The notes under the pieces were generated by a model. That model was not told where the DNA came from. It worked only from the letters and a program-made list of their open reading frames with translations, and did no database searches. From Arthrobacter sp. AQ5-06 (GTDB lineage: Bacteria; Actinomycetota; Actinomycetes; Actinomycetales; Micrococcaceae), in assembly GCF_003287955.1 (NCBI RefSeq), contig NZ_QMKP01000004.1, forward strand, positions 215,132 to 279,131: a DNA stretch of 64,000 nucleotides, written 5' to 3'. This document shows, one piece after another, positions 17,871-25,878 of this stretch. Within the stretch, counting starts at the first letter, position 1. Every line of letters begins with the position of its first letter. The translations under genes and the position numbers were made by a program.

Positions 17871-20174
17871 ATGGCCAGCAGACCTGACGAACGGGTAAGT
17901 ACAGCGAAAGGAAGCGGCTCATTGACCGCCGATCCGAAACTTCCGCCTACGGCCGTGGATGAGGCCGTCCGCGAGGCTGAAGACAAGAACTGGACCCCGG
18001 CCAAGATCGCCCTGTGGGCAGCCATCGCACTGCTCGGTGGCGTCGCCTGGTTCATGCTGGCCATCGTCCGGGGCGAAACCGTCAACGCGATCTGGTTCGT
18101 TTTTGCCTCCGTCTGCACCTACCTGATCGGTTACCGCTTCTACTCCAAGGTGATCGAACGCCTCATCACCAACCCGGATGACCGCCGCGCCACGCCGGCG
18201 GAATACAAGGCTGACGGCAAGGACTACGTCCGCACGGACCGCAACGTGCTGTTCGGCCACCATTTCGCCGCCATCGCCGGCGCCGGCCCGCTGGTCGGGC
18301 CGATCATCGCGGCCCAGATGGGATACCTCCCCGGCACTATCTGGATCATCATCGGCGTTGTGCTCGCAGGCGCCGTCCAGGACTACCTGGTGATGTTCTT
18401 CTCCATGCGCCGCGGCGGCCGTTCCCTGGGGCAGATGGCCCGCGAAGAACTGGGCATCATCGGCGGTACCGCAGCACTGATCGCCACGCTGCTGATCATG
18501 GTGATCATCGTGGCGATCCTCGCGCTCGTCGTCGTCAACGCCCTGGGTGAAAGCCCGTGGGGCGTGTTCTCGGTGGGCATGACCATCCCGATTGCGCTGT
18601 TCATGGGCGTCTACCTGCGCTACATCCGGCCCGGCAAAATCATGGAAGTCTCCCTGATCGGCTTTGTGCTCCTGATGGCCGCCATCATCGGCGGCGGCCT
18701 GGTGGCGGACACCGAATGGGGCTCCGCGTTCTTCACCCTGGACAAGGTGACCATTGCCTGGGGCCTCATTGTCTATGGCTTCATCGCCGCTATCCTTCCG
18801 GTCTGGCTGCTCCTGGCGCCCCGCGACTATCTCTCCACGTTTATGAAGATCGGCGTGATCGTGATGCTCGCGCTGGCCATCATCGTGGTCCGCCCTGAGA
18901 TCACCGTCCCGGCCTTCAGCGAGTTCGCCAGTAGGGACAACGGACCGGTCTTCCCCGGTACCTTGTTCCCGTTCCTGTTTGTCACCATTGCCTGCGGGGC
19001 GCTATCCGGCTTCCACGCCCTGATCTCCTCGGGCACCACCCCGAAACTGATCGAGAAGGAACGCCAGACCCGCTTCATCGGGTACGGCGGCATGCTGATG
19101 GAGTCGTTTGTGGCCATCATGGCGCTGGTCGCGGCCATCTCCATTGACCGCGGGCTGTACTTCGCGATGAACGCCCCGGCGGCCCTGACCGGCGGCACGG
19201 TGGAAACAGCGGCGGCCTGGGTCAACAGCCTTGGCCTCGCCGGAGTCAACGTCAACCCGGCCATGCTCGCGGAGACGGCAGCCAACGTCGGGGAGCAAAG
19301 CATTGTGTCCCGGACCGGCGGCGCGCCCACGCTCGCCGTCGGCCTCGCCCACATCATGCAGCAGTTCATCGGCGGCACCGCCCTGATGGCGTTCTGGTAC
19401 CACTTCGCCATCATGTTCGAGGCGCTGTTTATCCTCACCGCAGTTGACGCCGGCACCCGCGTTGCGCGCTTTATGCTGCAGGACTCCATTGGCAACTTCG
19501 TCCCGAAGTTCAAGGAAGCCTCGTGGCGGCCGGGAGCCTGGCTGTGCACAGCCGTTATGGTGGGCGCCTGGGGTGCCGTGCTGCTCATGGGCGTCACTGA
19601 TCCGCTGGGCGGCATCAACACGCTGTTCCCGCTCTTCGGTATCGCCAACCAGCTGCTGGCCGCGATCGCGCTGTCAGTGTGCCTTGCCATCGTCGCCAAG
19701 CGGGGGACTTTCAAGTACCTCTGGATCGTTGCGGTGCCGCTGGCCTTCGCGGCGGTGGTGACCATCACCGCTAGTTACCAGAAGATCTTCTCCTCAACGC
19801 CCGCCGTCGGCTACTTCGCCAACAATGCAGCCTTCAGCAAGGCACTCGCGGACGGCAAGACGGAGTTCGGCTCAGCCAAGAGCGTTGCCGCCATGGAAGC
19901 CGTGGTGCGCAACACCGCGATCCAGGGCTGGCTGTCCGTCATCTTTGTGGTGCTGAGCATCATCGTCATCGCCATGGCACTCGTGGCCACCATCAAGGCC
20001 TTCCGCAACCATTCCGCGGGGATGCCAAACATTGACAACGAGGATGAGGCCCGCCCGTCGAAGGTCTTCGCGCCCGCCAGCCTGATCCCCACGCCCGCGG
20101 AACGTGAGCTGCTGGCCGAGTGGAACAAGCTGCCAGCCGAGCTGCGGTTCGAAAGGGCAGGGCACCACAAATGA
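17871..20174 (+). CDS. cstA: Carbon starvation protein CstA, pyruvate/peptide transporter family
   Basis: A 767-residue inner-membrane transporter with about 16-18 hydrophobic helices. CstA proteins take up peptides or pyruvate during carbon limitation. Landmarks are GYRFYSKVIERLI near residue 85, TDRNVLFGHHFAAIAGAGPLVGP near 125 and GFHALISSGTTPKLI near 380, all characteristic of the N-terminal CstA domain. The first 40 residues are hydrophilic. A strong ribosome-binding site, AAGGAGGAGAC, precedes ATG 17871. The stop overlaps the start of the small DUF466 gene, the standard cstA partner. A carbon-responsive promoter is expected, but no operator could be assigned. Confidence 0.95.
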   Translation: MASRPDERVSTAKGSGSLTADPKLPPTAVDEAVREAEDKNWTPAKIALWAAIALLGGVAWFMLAIVRGETVNAIWFVFASVCTYLIGYRFYSKVIERLITNPDDRRATPAEYKADGKDYVRTDRNVLFGHHFAAIAGAGPLVGPIIAAQMGYLPGTIWIIIGVVLAGAVQDYLVMFFSMRRGGRSLGQMAREELGIIGGTAALIATLLIMVIIVAILALVVVNALGESPWGVFSVGMTIPIALFMGVYLRYIRPGKIMEVSLIGFVLLMAAIIGGGLVADTEWGSAFFTLDKVTIAWGLIVYGFIAAILPVWLLLAPRDYLSTFMKIGVIVMLALAIIVVRPEITVPAFSEFASRDNGPVFPGTLFPFLFVTIACGALSGFHALISSGTTPKLIEKERQTRFIGYGGMLMESFVAIMALVAAISIDRGLYFAMNAPAALTGGTVETAAAWVNSLGLAGVNVNPAMLAETAANVGEQSIVSRTGGAPTLAVGLAHIMQQFIGGTALMAFWYHFAIMFEALFILTAVDAGTRVARFMLQDSIGNFVPKFKEASWRPGAWLCTAVMVGAWGAVLLMGVTDPLGGINTLFPLFGIANQLLAAIALSVCLAIVAKRGTFKYLWIVAVPLAFAAVVTITASYQKIFSSTPAVGYFANNAAFSKALADGKTEFGSAKSVAAMEAVVRNTAIQGWLSVIFVVLSIIVIAMALVATIKAFRNHSAGMPNIDNEDEARPSKVFAPASLIPTPAERELLAEWNKLPAELRFERAGHHK

Positions 20175-20374
20175 GCCCCGGTCTGGCTGCGGTCGCAACA
20201 GGGTTCCGGGGTTTCGCCCGGTACCTCGGCGGCGTGCTCGGTGCTGATGCGTACGCCAAGTACCTGGAGCACCACCACGCGGCCGGACACGGGGAGCCCC
20301 CTCTGACGGAACGCGAGTTCTGGCGGGACAGGACGGACCGTCAGGACTCCAACCCGCAGGGCCGGTGCTGCTGA
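20171..20374 (+). CDS. YbdD/YjiX family small protein (DUF466)
   Basis: A 67-residue cytoplasmic protein that accompanies CstA/BtsT-type transporters. It has the family core YLGGVLGADAYAKYLEHHHA, followed by PLTEREFWRDR and the C-terminal cysteine pair GRCC. In E. coli the homologues are needed for or assist the partner transporter. Its ATG overlaps the cstA TGA (ATGA), which indicates coupled translation and fixes the start. Confidence 0.9.
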   Translation: MSPGLAAVATGFRGFARYLGGVLGADAYAKYLEHHHAAGHGEPPLTEREFWRDRTDRQDSNPQGRCC

Positions 20375-20456
20375 CGCTGACGGCCGGCCAGCCCTCATCG
20401 GCGGGCCGGCTTCATCGACTGGGCTGTGCGTCCTCCGCTCGTGAGAGTATGAACGC

Positions 20457-21134
20457 ATGAGCGATCCGACAGACACTCAGCCTGATGATGTCCCCGTTGA
20501 GGGCAGGACCCTCGACAACGGCGAACCGGCCATGCCGGCTGCGGCCGGCCCGGCTGGAGCCGGCGCCGGCCCCGGTGCTGCTGGCCCGGTCACTACCGGC
20601 CCGGCGGCCGGCGGCAAGACCAAAGGCAGCAACCTCCAGGACCTTGTGGACGAGCCTGCGAAAGTGATGCGGATCGGCACCATGATCCGGCAGCTCCTGG
20701 CGGAGGTTAAGTCAGCTCCGCTGGACGACGCCGCGCGCGAACGCCTCGCCGAGATCCACGAGCGTTCCATCAAGGAGCTGGAGGACGGGCTGGCCCCGGA
20801 GCTCGTTGAAGAACTGGAACGGATCAGCCTGCCCTTCCCGGATAACGCCACACCGTCCGACGCCGAGCTTCGGATCGCCCAGGCACAGCTGGTGGGGTGG
20901 CTGGAAGGCCTCTTCCACGGCATTCAGACGGCTGTCGCCGCCCAGCACGCGGCACGGGAGCACGCCGCTGCGCAGATGCACCTGAGGCAGCTTCCGCCTG
21001 GCACGATGATCGCCCCCGGGGTGGTTATCGGGGAGAACGGCGAGCCGCAGAGAGCCACCGCCGGCCAGCGTTCCGGTCCGATACCCTCCGGCCAGCCGGA
21101 GGACCCGGACCACGGCCCCGGCCAGTACCTCTAG
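20457..21134 (+). CDS. bpa: Bacterial proteasome activator Bpa (DUF2587)
   Basis: A 225-residue, ATP-independent ring-forming activator of the 20S proteasome. Residues 1-60 are Ala/Gly/Pro-rich and look disordered. Residues 65-180 form the helical bundle (KVMRIGTMIRQLLAEVKSAPLD; LEGLFHGIQTAVAAQHAAREHA). The very C-terminus is GQYL, the motif that in the mycobacterial homologue docks into the proteasome alpha-ring, so the host should carry prcBA. The proteasome genes are not in this window. ATG 20457 is preceded by GAGTAT at 6 nt, suggesting a leaderless start. The neighbouring helical protein lies 8 nt downstream. Confidence 0.93.
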   Translation: MSDPTDTQPDDVPVEGRTLDNGEPAMPAAAGPAGAGAGPGAAGPVTTGPAAGGKTKGSNLQDLVDEPAKVMRIGTMIRQLLAEVKSAPLDDAARERLAEIHERSIKELEDGLAPELVEELERISLPFPDNATPSDAELRIAQAQLVGWLEGLFHGIQTAVAAQHAAREHAAAQMHLRQLPPGTMIAPGVVIGENGEPQRATAGQRSGPIPSGQPEDPDHGPGQYL

Positions 21135-21142
21135 GTTCCTGC

Positions 21143-21622
21143 GTGGGATTCTTTACTGCCGCCCGCCAAGGGCGCAAGGACGATGCTGAGCTCGGCAAGG
21201 GCCTCTGGCGCCGCGCCCACGATCGTTTCCACCGGGGCCTGGACCGCTATCACCAAGTCCTCGAAGGCGTCGAAGACGAGCAGCTTTACGCCGAACTGGT
21301 GGAAGTAGCCAACGAGCTGGCAGGACTCCTGGAACGTGTCCGTGCTGTCTGCGTCGAAGCCCAGCGACGCTCGCCCAGCGAGGGCCTGGACATTCCTGGG
21401 GACTTGGCCGGTGTGCACCGGTCGCTGTCGAAGGCGGGCAATTCGCTGGCCACCACTGCCGAGGCGGCCGCCATGCTGCGGCTCGCCGTCGGGCCTGTCC
21501 CGGTGGGGGCGGCTTCGGTGCGCCGCCGCGCGGAATCAGTGTTTGAGCAGGTGGCCGACGCCGAACGCCGGCTCGCCGAGGATGCTGCCGCCGGCGGCCA
21601 GCCGGAAAGCCGTTCCGGCTAA
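21143..21622 (+). CDS. Conserved helical protein next to bpa
   Basis: A 159-residue, mostly helical, charged protein without membrane segments. It starts VGFFTAARQGRKDDAELGKG and includes WRRAHDRFHRGLDRYHQVLE; the rest is heptad-like, with many Leu/Ala and Glu/Arg residues. I recognise no family. GTG 21143 is chosen because a TAGGTT hexamer ends 5 nt before it and the upstream frame overlaps bpa. Co-location with bpa suggests, but does not prove, a role in protein turnover. Confidence 0.7.
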   Translation: MGFFTAARQGRKDDAELGKGLWRRAHDRFHRGLDRYHQVLEGVEDEQLYAELVEVANELAGLLERVRAVCVEAQRRSPSEGLDIPGDLAGVHRSLSKAGNSLATTAEAAAMLRLAVGPVPVGAASVRRRAESVFEQVADAERRLAEDAAAGGQPESRSG

Positions 21623-21625
21623 ACG

Positions 21626-21811
21626 TCAGGCGGCGATCCGGGCCTGCCCGACGGCAACAGCGTCGATGACGGCCCACGATTCATCTCCGACGCAGTTCCG
21701 GCTGGCGAAGCGCTCGGCGTCCTTCAGGGAATCGAAGATTTCACTGCTGATCCGGCCGCAATCGGCGTCGAAGTACGTGACGTGAAATTCCTGTGCGAGT
21801 TGGTTTTCCAT
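21626..21811 (-). CDS. Small hypothetical protein
   Basis: A 61-residue protein beginning MENQLAQEFHVTYFDADCGR, with an alternating pattern that suggests a small alpha/beta fold and no signal or membrane segment. ATG 21811 is preferred over the ATG 15 nt upstream because a CAGACT hexamer (21818-21823, minus strand) ends 6 nt before it, matching the leaderless pattern seen around it. No family is recognised. Confidence 0.55.
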   Translation of the reverse strand: MENQLAQEFHVTYFDADCGRISSEIFDSLKDAERFASRNCVGDESWAVIDAVAVGQARIAA

Positions 21812-21850
21812 AAATCCAGTCTGCAACCGGGGTCTGACAATAACCGTTCA

Positions 21851-22831
21851 TCAGTCCCGCGTGTTGCCCAGGCGGAGCACCCGCTCCTGCGCGAGCATGG
21901 CTGAACGCTTGGCCTTGTCTGCTGCCCGCGCCGCCTGCTTGGCCTCGGCTGCCGCCGTGCCCAGGCTTTTCCTGGCACGTACCAGCTGCTCCTCCGCGGC
22001 TTTGAGCCGGTCGCGGAGCTCAGGTGTTTCGCGGGTCAGGTGCGCGACTTCAGTCTCCGTGTCCTCCAGCTGCCTTTGCCGGTCCGCGGCCAGCCGGGCG
22101 GACTCCTCCTCGGCTGCCTTGGCCGCGGCCAAGGCAGCGTTGGCTTTCTCCAGAGCCGAGGGGGACGCCGGCCGGGGAGTCTCCCGGACGGCCTTGAGCC
22201 GCGGCTGGTCCGCGGGTTTGCGGGTGCCGCGTTCCGCCGTCGTCCGTTCTTCCTGCCTTGGTGCGGCGGCCGGCGGCTGTTTGGGAGTGAGTTGGGGTGT
22301 GGCGCGCGGCGCCGGCACCGCGCCGGGAACAGCCACTGCCCCATCGAGATCAACCGTGTCCACGCCGTCGGCGGACAGTGCCTGGAGCAGCAGCCCGCTT
22401 TGGACAGCGGCGGTGGCACTTTCGTCGGCGGTCATCGCCTGCAGGGTCCGCTCAACGTCGGCCGCGATCGTTGCGCTGATGGTGCGCCCCCGGCGTTCGG
22501 CAACGGAGCGGGCGGTGTCGACGGCGGTCCCCAGCAGGGTGCGGCGCTCCCGCGCCAATTCCCGGAGGGCGGCGGCGTCGAAGGATGCCTGGGCAGACCG
22601 CATCCGCTGGCCGAGCTCGGCAAGCTGCGCGAGCACTCCCGGCTCATGGATGGCCAGCATGTTGACGGCCCAGGCCGCCACTGACGGTTTTGGCAGCGAC
22701 TTGACGGCGGCATGCAGTTCTTTCCCGGAACCGACGGCGGCTTTGGCTGCGGCCGTCCGGGCGGCCACAAAATCGTCGAAGGGCAGGGCGTACAGTTCGA
22801 ACGCGATAGCCGCCAGCGCCTTGTCATCCAT
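21851..22831 (-). CDS. Hypothetical coiled-coil protein
   Basis: A 326-residue cytoplasmic protein. Residues 1-160 are a helical N-terminal domain (FELYALPFDDFVAARTAAAK; LPKPSVAAWAVNMLAIHE). Residues 165-220 are Pro/Ala/Arg-rich linker, and residues 225-326 are a long coiled coil (EKANAALAAAKAAEEESARL) ending in Lys/Arg-rich helices. No catalytic motif is seen. ATG 22831 is chosen because a perfect TATGAT ends 7 nt before it. It diverges from the lipoprotein gene across 56 bp. The role is unknown; similar proteins are common in Micrococcaceae as far as I recall. Confidence 0.7.
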   Translation of the reverse strand: MDDKALAAIAFELYALPFDDFVAARTAAAKAAVGSGKELHAAVKSLPKPSVAAWAVNMLAIHEPGVLAQLAELGQRMRSAQASFDAAALRELARERRTLLGTAVDTARSVAERRGRTISATIAADVERTLQAMTADESATAAVQSGLLLQALSADGVDTVDLDGAVAVPGAVPAPRATPQLTPKQPPAAAPRQEERTTAERGTRKPADQPRLKAVRETPRPASPSALEKANAALAAAKAAEEESARLAADRQRQLEDTETEVAHLTRETPELRDRLKAAEEQLVRARKSLGTAAAEAKQAARAADKAKRSAMLAQERVLRLGNTRD

Positions 22832-22838
22832 GCACGCC

Positions 22839-22844
22839 ATCATA
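22839..22844 (-). promoter_or_regulatory. -10 hexamer TATGAT, leaderless coiled-coil gene
   Basis: It ends 7 nt before ATG 22831 and is the best -10 match of the leaderless set in this window. Confidence 0.55.
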
Positions 22845-22875
22845 GGGGGAGCGAAGGCTCCACTTCCCCACAGCC

Positions 22876-22881
22876 TAGACT
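22876..22881 (+). promoter_or_regulatory. -10 hexamer TAGACT, leaderless lipoprotein gene
   Basis: It ends 6 nt before ATG 22888, back to back with the TATGAT of the divergent gene 31 bp away. Confidence 0.5.
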
Positions 22882-22887
22882 GGCCGC

Positions 22888-23379
22888 ATGAGAAGAGTGT
22901 GGGGGCTCATTGTCCGGCCAGCGGTTCTGATGTTGGCAGTGTGCATTCCGGCGGCGGGCTGCTCGACCGCCTGTCCAGCCATCGGTTGGGTCAACTCCAT
23001 CACAGTTGAACTGGCGGGTGACGTCTCGCGTGTGGATACCGTGCGGCTGTGCGCCGATGGCGCATGTTCGGAGCTGCGACCGGAGCCTGGGACACCAGCA
23101 CCGCGTATTGTCGTGACAACGCCGCTGGATGCCACGGCCCCTGTCACACCTAACGTCCAGCCGACGATGGCCCCGTTTTACGCTGAACGGGTCGACGCCG
23201 ATACCTGGCGTTTCACCGTCAGTATGAGCTCCCCTGACCACGTGACCGCAAAGGCGCTGTCTTCCACAGGGGCGGTCATTGCCGAAAAGGAAGCCGACCT
23301 GGACTGGAAGCGGGTGGGCGGCTCAGCCCAATGCGGCGGGCCCGCGGAAGCGTCGCCGGTGCTGCTTACGGTGCCCTAG
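22888..23379 (+). CDS. Putative lipoprotein
   Basis: A 163-residue protein with an N-terminal signal (RRVWGLIVRPAVLMLAVCIP) and lipobox AAGC, giving a lipid-anchored cysteine at residue 25. The mature part has four further cysteines and beta-rich segments (NSITVELAGDVSRVDTVRLC; WRFTVSMSSPDHV) that resemble an immunoglobulin-like sandwich. The function is unknown. Another cysteine-rich loop, SAQCGGP, lies near the C-terminus. It is the last intact gene before the degenerate stretch at 23.4-24.3 kb. Confidence 0.75.
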   Translation: MRRVWGLIVRPAVLMLAVCIPAAGCSTACPAIGWVNSITVELAGDVSRVDTVRLCADGACSELRPEPGTPAPRIVVTTPLDATAPVTPNVQPTMAPFYAERVDADTWRFTVSMSSPDHVTAKALSSTGAVIAEKEADLDWKRVGGSAQCGGPAEASPVLLTVP

Positions 23380-23434
23380 AACGAGGCGCCCAGCACGTCC
23401 TTCACGAGGTTCCGACGGGGGGTGGGCGGGTGGG

Positions 23435-23878
23435 ATGTACCGCAGCCCAGCCCGCCCCGCGAACCACTCGCACTTCATCTTCCTTGACCCACGTGCCCAC
23501 AACTTCTACCCCGACTGGAACCGCGCTGCGAACGTCAACGTCGCCATCTTGCGCCGCGACGCCGGCCGCAACCCCCGTGACAAGGCATCGCAGCACTCGT
23601 CGGCGAACTCTCCATGCGCAGTGAGGAATTCCGCCCACGCTGGGAAGCACACAACGTCCGCCGCCATTACTCAGGCACCAAATTCTTTCAACCACCCCGT
23701 TGTCGGGCTCCTTGAACTGACCTACCTGGCAATGGAACTCGAAGACGACCCCGGGCACACACTGACTGTTTATCCGGCCATTCCGGGCAACCCCTCGGAT
23801 GAAGCCCTCAAGCTCCTGGCCTTGTGGGCCGCGACCGAGAACATCGTCGAATCCGCTCGAACCCGGGCCCGCGGCTAG
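23435..23878 (+). pseudogene. MmyB-type regulator ligand-binding domain remnant, two frameshifts
   Basis: Joined across frames, the sequence reads FLDPRAHNFYPDWNRAA, then VAILRRDAGRNP, ALVGELSMRSEEFRPRWEAH, HPVVGLLELTYLAMELEDD and IPGNPSDEALKLLALWA. This is the MmyB-like ligand-binding domain that follows an XRE helix-turn-helix in many actinobacterial regulators. The reading moves to another frame near 23581 and returns near 23691. The helix-turn-helix part is absent upstream. Identity is by conserved-motif recognition; decay is seen directly. Confidence 0.7.
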
Positions 23879-23879
23879 C

Positions 23880-24104
23880 AGAAGCGTGCGTTCACTTCCC
23901 GGCCGCCGGCCTGGCCCCCGTTGCGCGAGACTGAAGTCACCAGGGGTTCTGCCCGCGAACTCACTCACTCAGGGTTCCGCCCCCGGAACAACGAGGGCCT
24001 CGCTGCGCTCGGGCAGCACAAGCATTTTCTCTCAATTTTTGCGGCTGTCCTACCGTGGGCCTCGAGCGCCCGTAAGTAGATCGGCAATCGGGCGCCGTGG
24101 GTAA
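23880..24104. other. Degenerate intergenic stretch, nothing recognised
   Basis: This lies between the MmyB-type remnant and the Lsr2 remnant. Short open frames here have no ribosome site or family resemblance. A run of AT-rich sequence (CATTTTCTCTCAATTTTTG, near 24022) is unusual for this genome. I see no inverted repeats or transposase motif. Confidence 0.4.
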
Positions 24105-24251
24105 GGTTCAGCGCTGCACGGCCGCGCCGATGAGCAGGGAAGAGAGACCCGGCGGATCCGGGAGGGGGCCAACGCCAATGGATACAACCCCAGCGCCCGG
24201 GGACGAATCCGCCAGAACATCCAACAGGCCTACGCCGCCGCCCACGCCTAG
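24105..24251 (+). pseudogene. Lsr2 C-terminal DNA-binding domain remnant
   Basis: Reading from after an in-frame TAA (24102-24104) to TAG at 24249-24251 gives RRIREGANANGYNPSARGRI, followed by a helix and the end AYAAAHA. This matches the DNA-binding end of Lsr2, including the RGR AT-hook-like motif that inserts into the minor groove of AT-rich DNA. The usual tryptophan after IRE is replaced by glycine, no start codon precedes it, and the N-terminal dimerisation domain is missing. Lsr2 copies occur on mobile elements, so this may be debris from an integrated element. Confidence 0.6.
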
Positions 24252-24257
24252 CGAGCT

Positions 24258-24301
24258 GCCCGGGCCAGCCTCAGCTCATTGAACCCAAACTGAGCCCGGG
24301 C
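24258..24301. terminator. Hairpin, possible terminator
   Basis: GCCCGGGC at 24258-24265 pairs with the same palindrome at 24294-24301, and an inner CTCAG/CTGAG pair extends the stem across a 4-nt bulge. A weak TTAA follows. It sits between the Lsr2 remnant and the end of the transporter gene. Confidence 0.35.
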
Positions 24302-24402
24302 TTAAGTGTGCGCTGTTAAATGTTCTGTATCCATCCGACGAGGGCTCAGCCGAGCGAATGCGCCAGGGGATGACTGCGACAGGCTTGGATGGCCCCGGGT
24401 GG

Positions 24403-25737
24403 CTAGACCCGCGAACGGTGGTCGGGTGCGAGGAAGAATGCGGCACCGCTGATGATGCAGAGTCCGCAGAAGAACCAGGCCAGTGCGGTGGTCGTGCCGC
24501 CGGCTGCGAGCAGGAGGCCGCTGGCGATCAGTGGAGCGAATCCTGCTCCGAGCGTGGTGGATACCTGGTAGGCCAGGGAGGTGCCGGTGTAGCGGACTTC
24601 GGTGGCGAACATTTCGGAGATGAACGCGCCCATGGGGCCGTACATGAGTGCCTGGACCAGCGGGTTTCCGATGATGAATCCGATGAGCATGAGCCAGATG
24701 TTTCCGTCGCTGATCAGCGCGAACATGGGCCAGATCCCGATGATGCCCGCGGCGGCGCCGGCCAGCATCACTTTGCGGCGGCCAATCCGGTCCGAGAGCG
24801 CGGCGGCCGCTGGGATCGTAAAGATGTGCAGGAAGTTGGCGATGGTCAGCATCAGGAGGGCATCCGAGCGGGAGTGGCCGGTCTGGACTGCGTACGTTAG
24901 CGCGAAGGTTGCCAGCAGGGACTGGAGGAACAGGGGGGCGAAGCCGGCAACGATGGAGATGCCGAGTTCCTTCGGGTACCGGCGCAGCACCTGCATGATC
25001 GGTGCGCCTTTGTGGGAGGGGTCAGCCGTGGCGTTGGCGGCCTTCGCGGCCAGGAAGTCCGGTGACTCGGTGACCCGGTATCGGATGAACAGGGCCACGC
25101 CGACGAGGATTGCGGACAAGAGGAAGGGAATCCGCCAGCCCCAGGCCAGGAACTCCGCCTCGGGCATGGTGGAGAAGGCGCCGAGGATAACCGTGGCGAG
25201 TACTGCGCCGGAGGGTCCGCCGCTGACGGCGATGCTTGCTCCGAAGCCACGCCCGGTCGGTTTGGAGTGTTCCATGCCCATGAGGGCGGCGCCGGCCCAT
25301 TCGCCGCCCACTGCGATGCCCTGCAGGACACGGAGGGAGACCAGCAAAATCGGGGCGGCCACGCCGATCTGCGCCGAGGTGGGAAGCATACCCATGACCA
25401 CCGAGACGCCACCCATGATCAGCATGGTGATGAACAGCATCTGCTTTCGGCCGAGCTTGTCGCCGAAGTGGCCGAAAATGATGCCACCTAGCGGACGTGC
25501 AACGTAGCCGGCGGCCAGGGTGACATAGGACAGGACGATACCTGCCGCCTGGGGAACGCCGCTGAAAAACAGTTGCGGGAAGACCAGGGCTGCGGCCGTG
25601 CCGTAGAGCAGGAAGTCGTAGAACTCCACGGTGGAGCCGAGGTAGCTGGAGACCAGGGCCCTGCGGCTGTCCCTCCGCTGTTGGGCGGTGCGTGGAGGCG
25701 GGGCCTCGGCGGATACGGCGGGCGTCAGCTGTGACAT
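24403..25737 (-). CDS. MHS-family aromatic acid/proton symporter (MFS)
   Basis: A 444-residue major facilitator of the metabolite:H+ symporter branch, related to shikimate and betaine carriers. It has 12 helices, EFYDFLLYGTAAALVFPQLF in helix 1, the loop GHFGDKLGRKQ (motif A) and RVLQGIAVGGEWAGA in helix 4-5. It faces away from the IclR regulator and the mhp operon and shares an operator-like element with that operon, so uptake of hydroxyphenylpropionate-type acids is inferred. ATG 25737 is chosen; a TTG one codon upstream is possible. It fills the role of MhpT but belongs to a different MFS family. Confidence 0.85.
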   Translation of the reverse strand: MSQLTPAVSAEAPPPRTAQQRRDSRRALVSSYLGSTVEFYDFLLYGTAAALVFPQLFFSGVPQAAGIVLSYVTLAAGYVARPLGGIIFGHFGDKLGRKQMLFITMLIMGGVSVVMGMLPTSAQIGVAAPILLVSLRVLQGIAVGGEWAGAALMGMEHSKPTGRGFGASIAVSGGPSGAVLATVILGAFSTMPEAEFLAWGWRIPFLLSAILVGVALFIRYRVTESPDFLAAKAANATADPSHKGAPIMQVLRRYPKELGISIVAGFAPLFLQSLLATFALTYAVQTGHSRSDALLMLTIANFLHIFTIPAAAALSDRIGRRKVMLAGAAAGIIGIWPMFALISDGNIWLMLIGFIIGNPLVQALMYGPMGAFISEMFATEVRYTGTSLAYQVSTTLGAGFAPLIASGLLLAAGGTTTALAWFFCGLCIISGAAFFLAPDHRSRV

Positions 25738-25779
25738 CAAAAACTCCGTTGTTTGCGTTGGAAGAGAACATTAAAAGTT

Positions 25780-25794
25780 GTGCATTTATCGCAC
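25780..25794. promoter_or_regulatory. Operator-like box GTGCATTTATCGCAC (transporter promoter)
   Basis: It is read as GTGCGATAAATGCAC on the minus strand and lies 43 nt before the transporter ATG. It matches GAGCGTTAAATGCAC in front of mhpC at 13 of 15 positions. The ends GTGC and GCAC are inverted, as for a dimeric regulator. Binding by the adjacent IclR protein is inferred. Confidence 0.6.
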
Positions 25795-25866
25795 GTTCAT
25801 GAATACTATTAGTAGCAAGAGTGCTGCACATCACAGGTGGTTGTCAATCCCGGCCATGCGGCTCAC

Positions 25867-25872
25867 TAGGAT
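25867..25872 (+). promoter_or_regulatory. -10 hexamer TAGGAT, leaderless iclR gene
   Basis: It ends 6 nt before the GTG at 25879 and no ribosome site is present. This fixes the start of the regulator. Confidence 0.5.
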
Positions 25873-25878
25873 GGCGTA

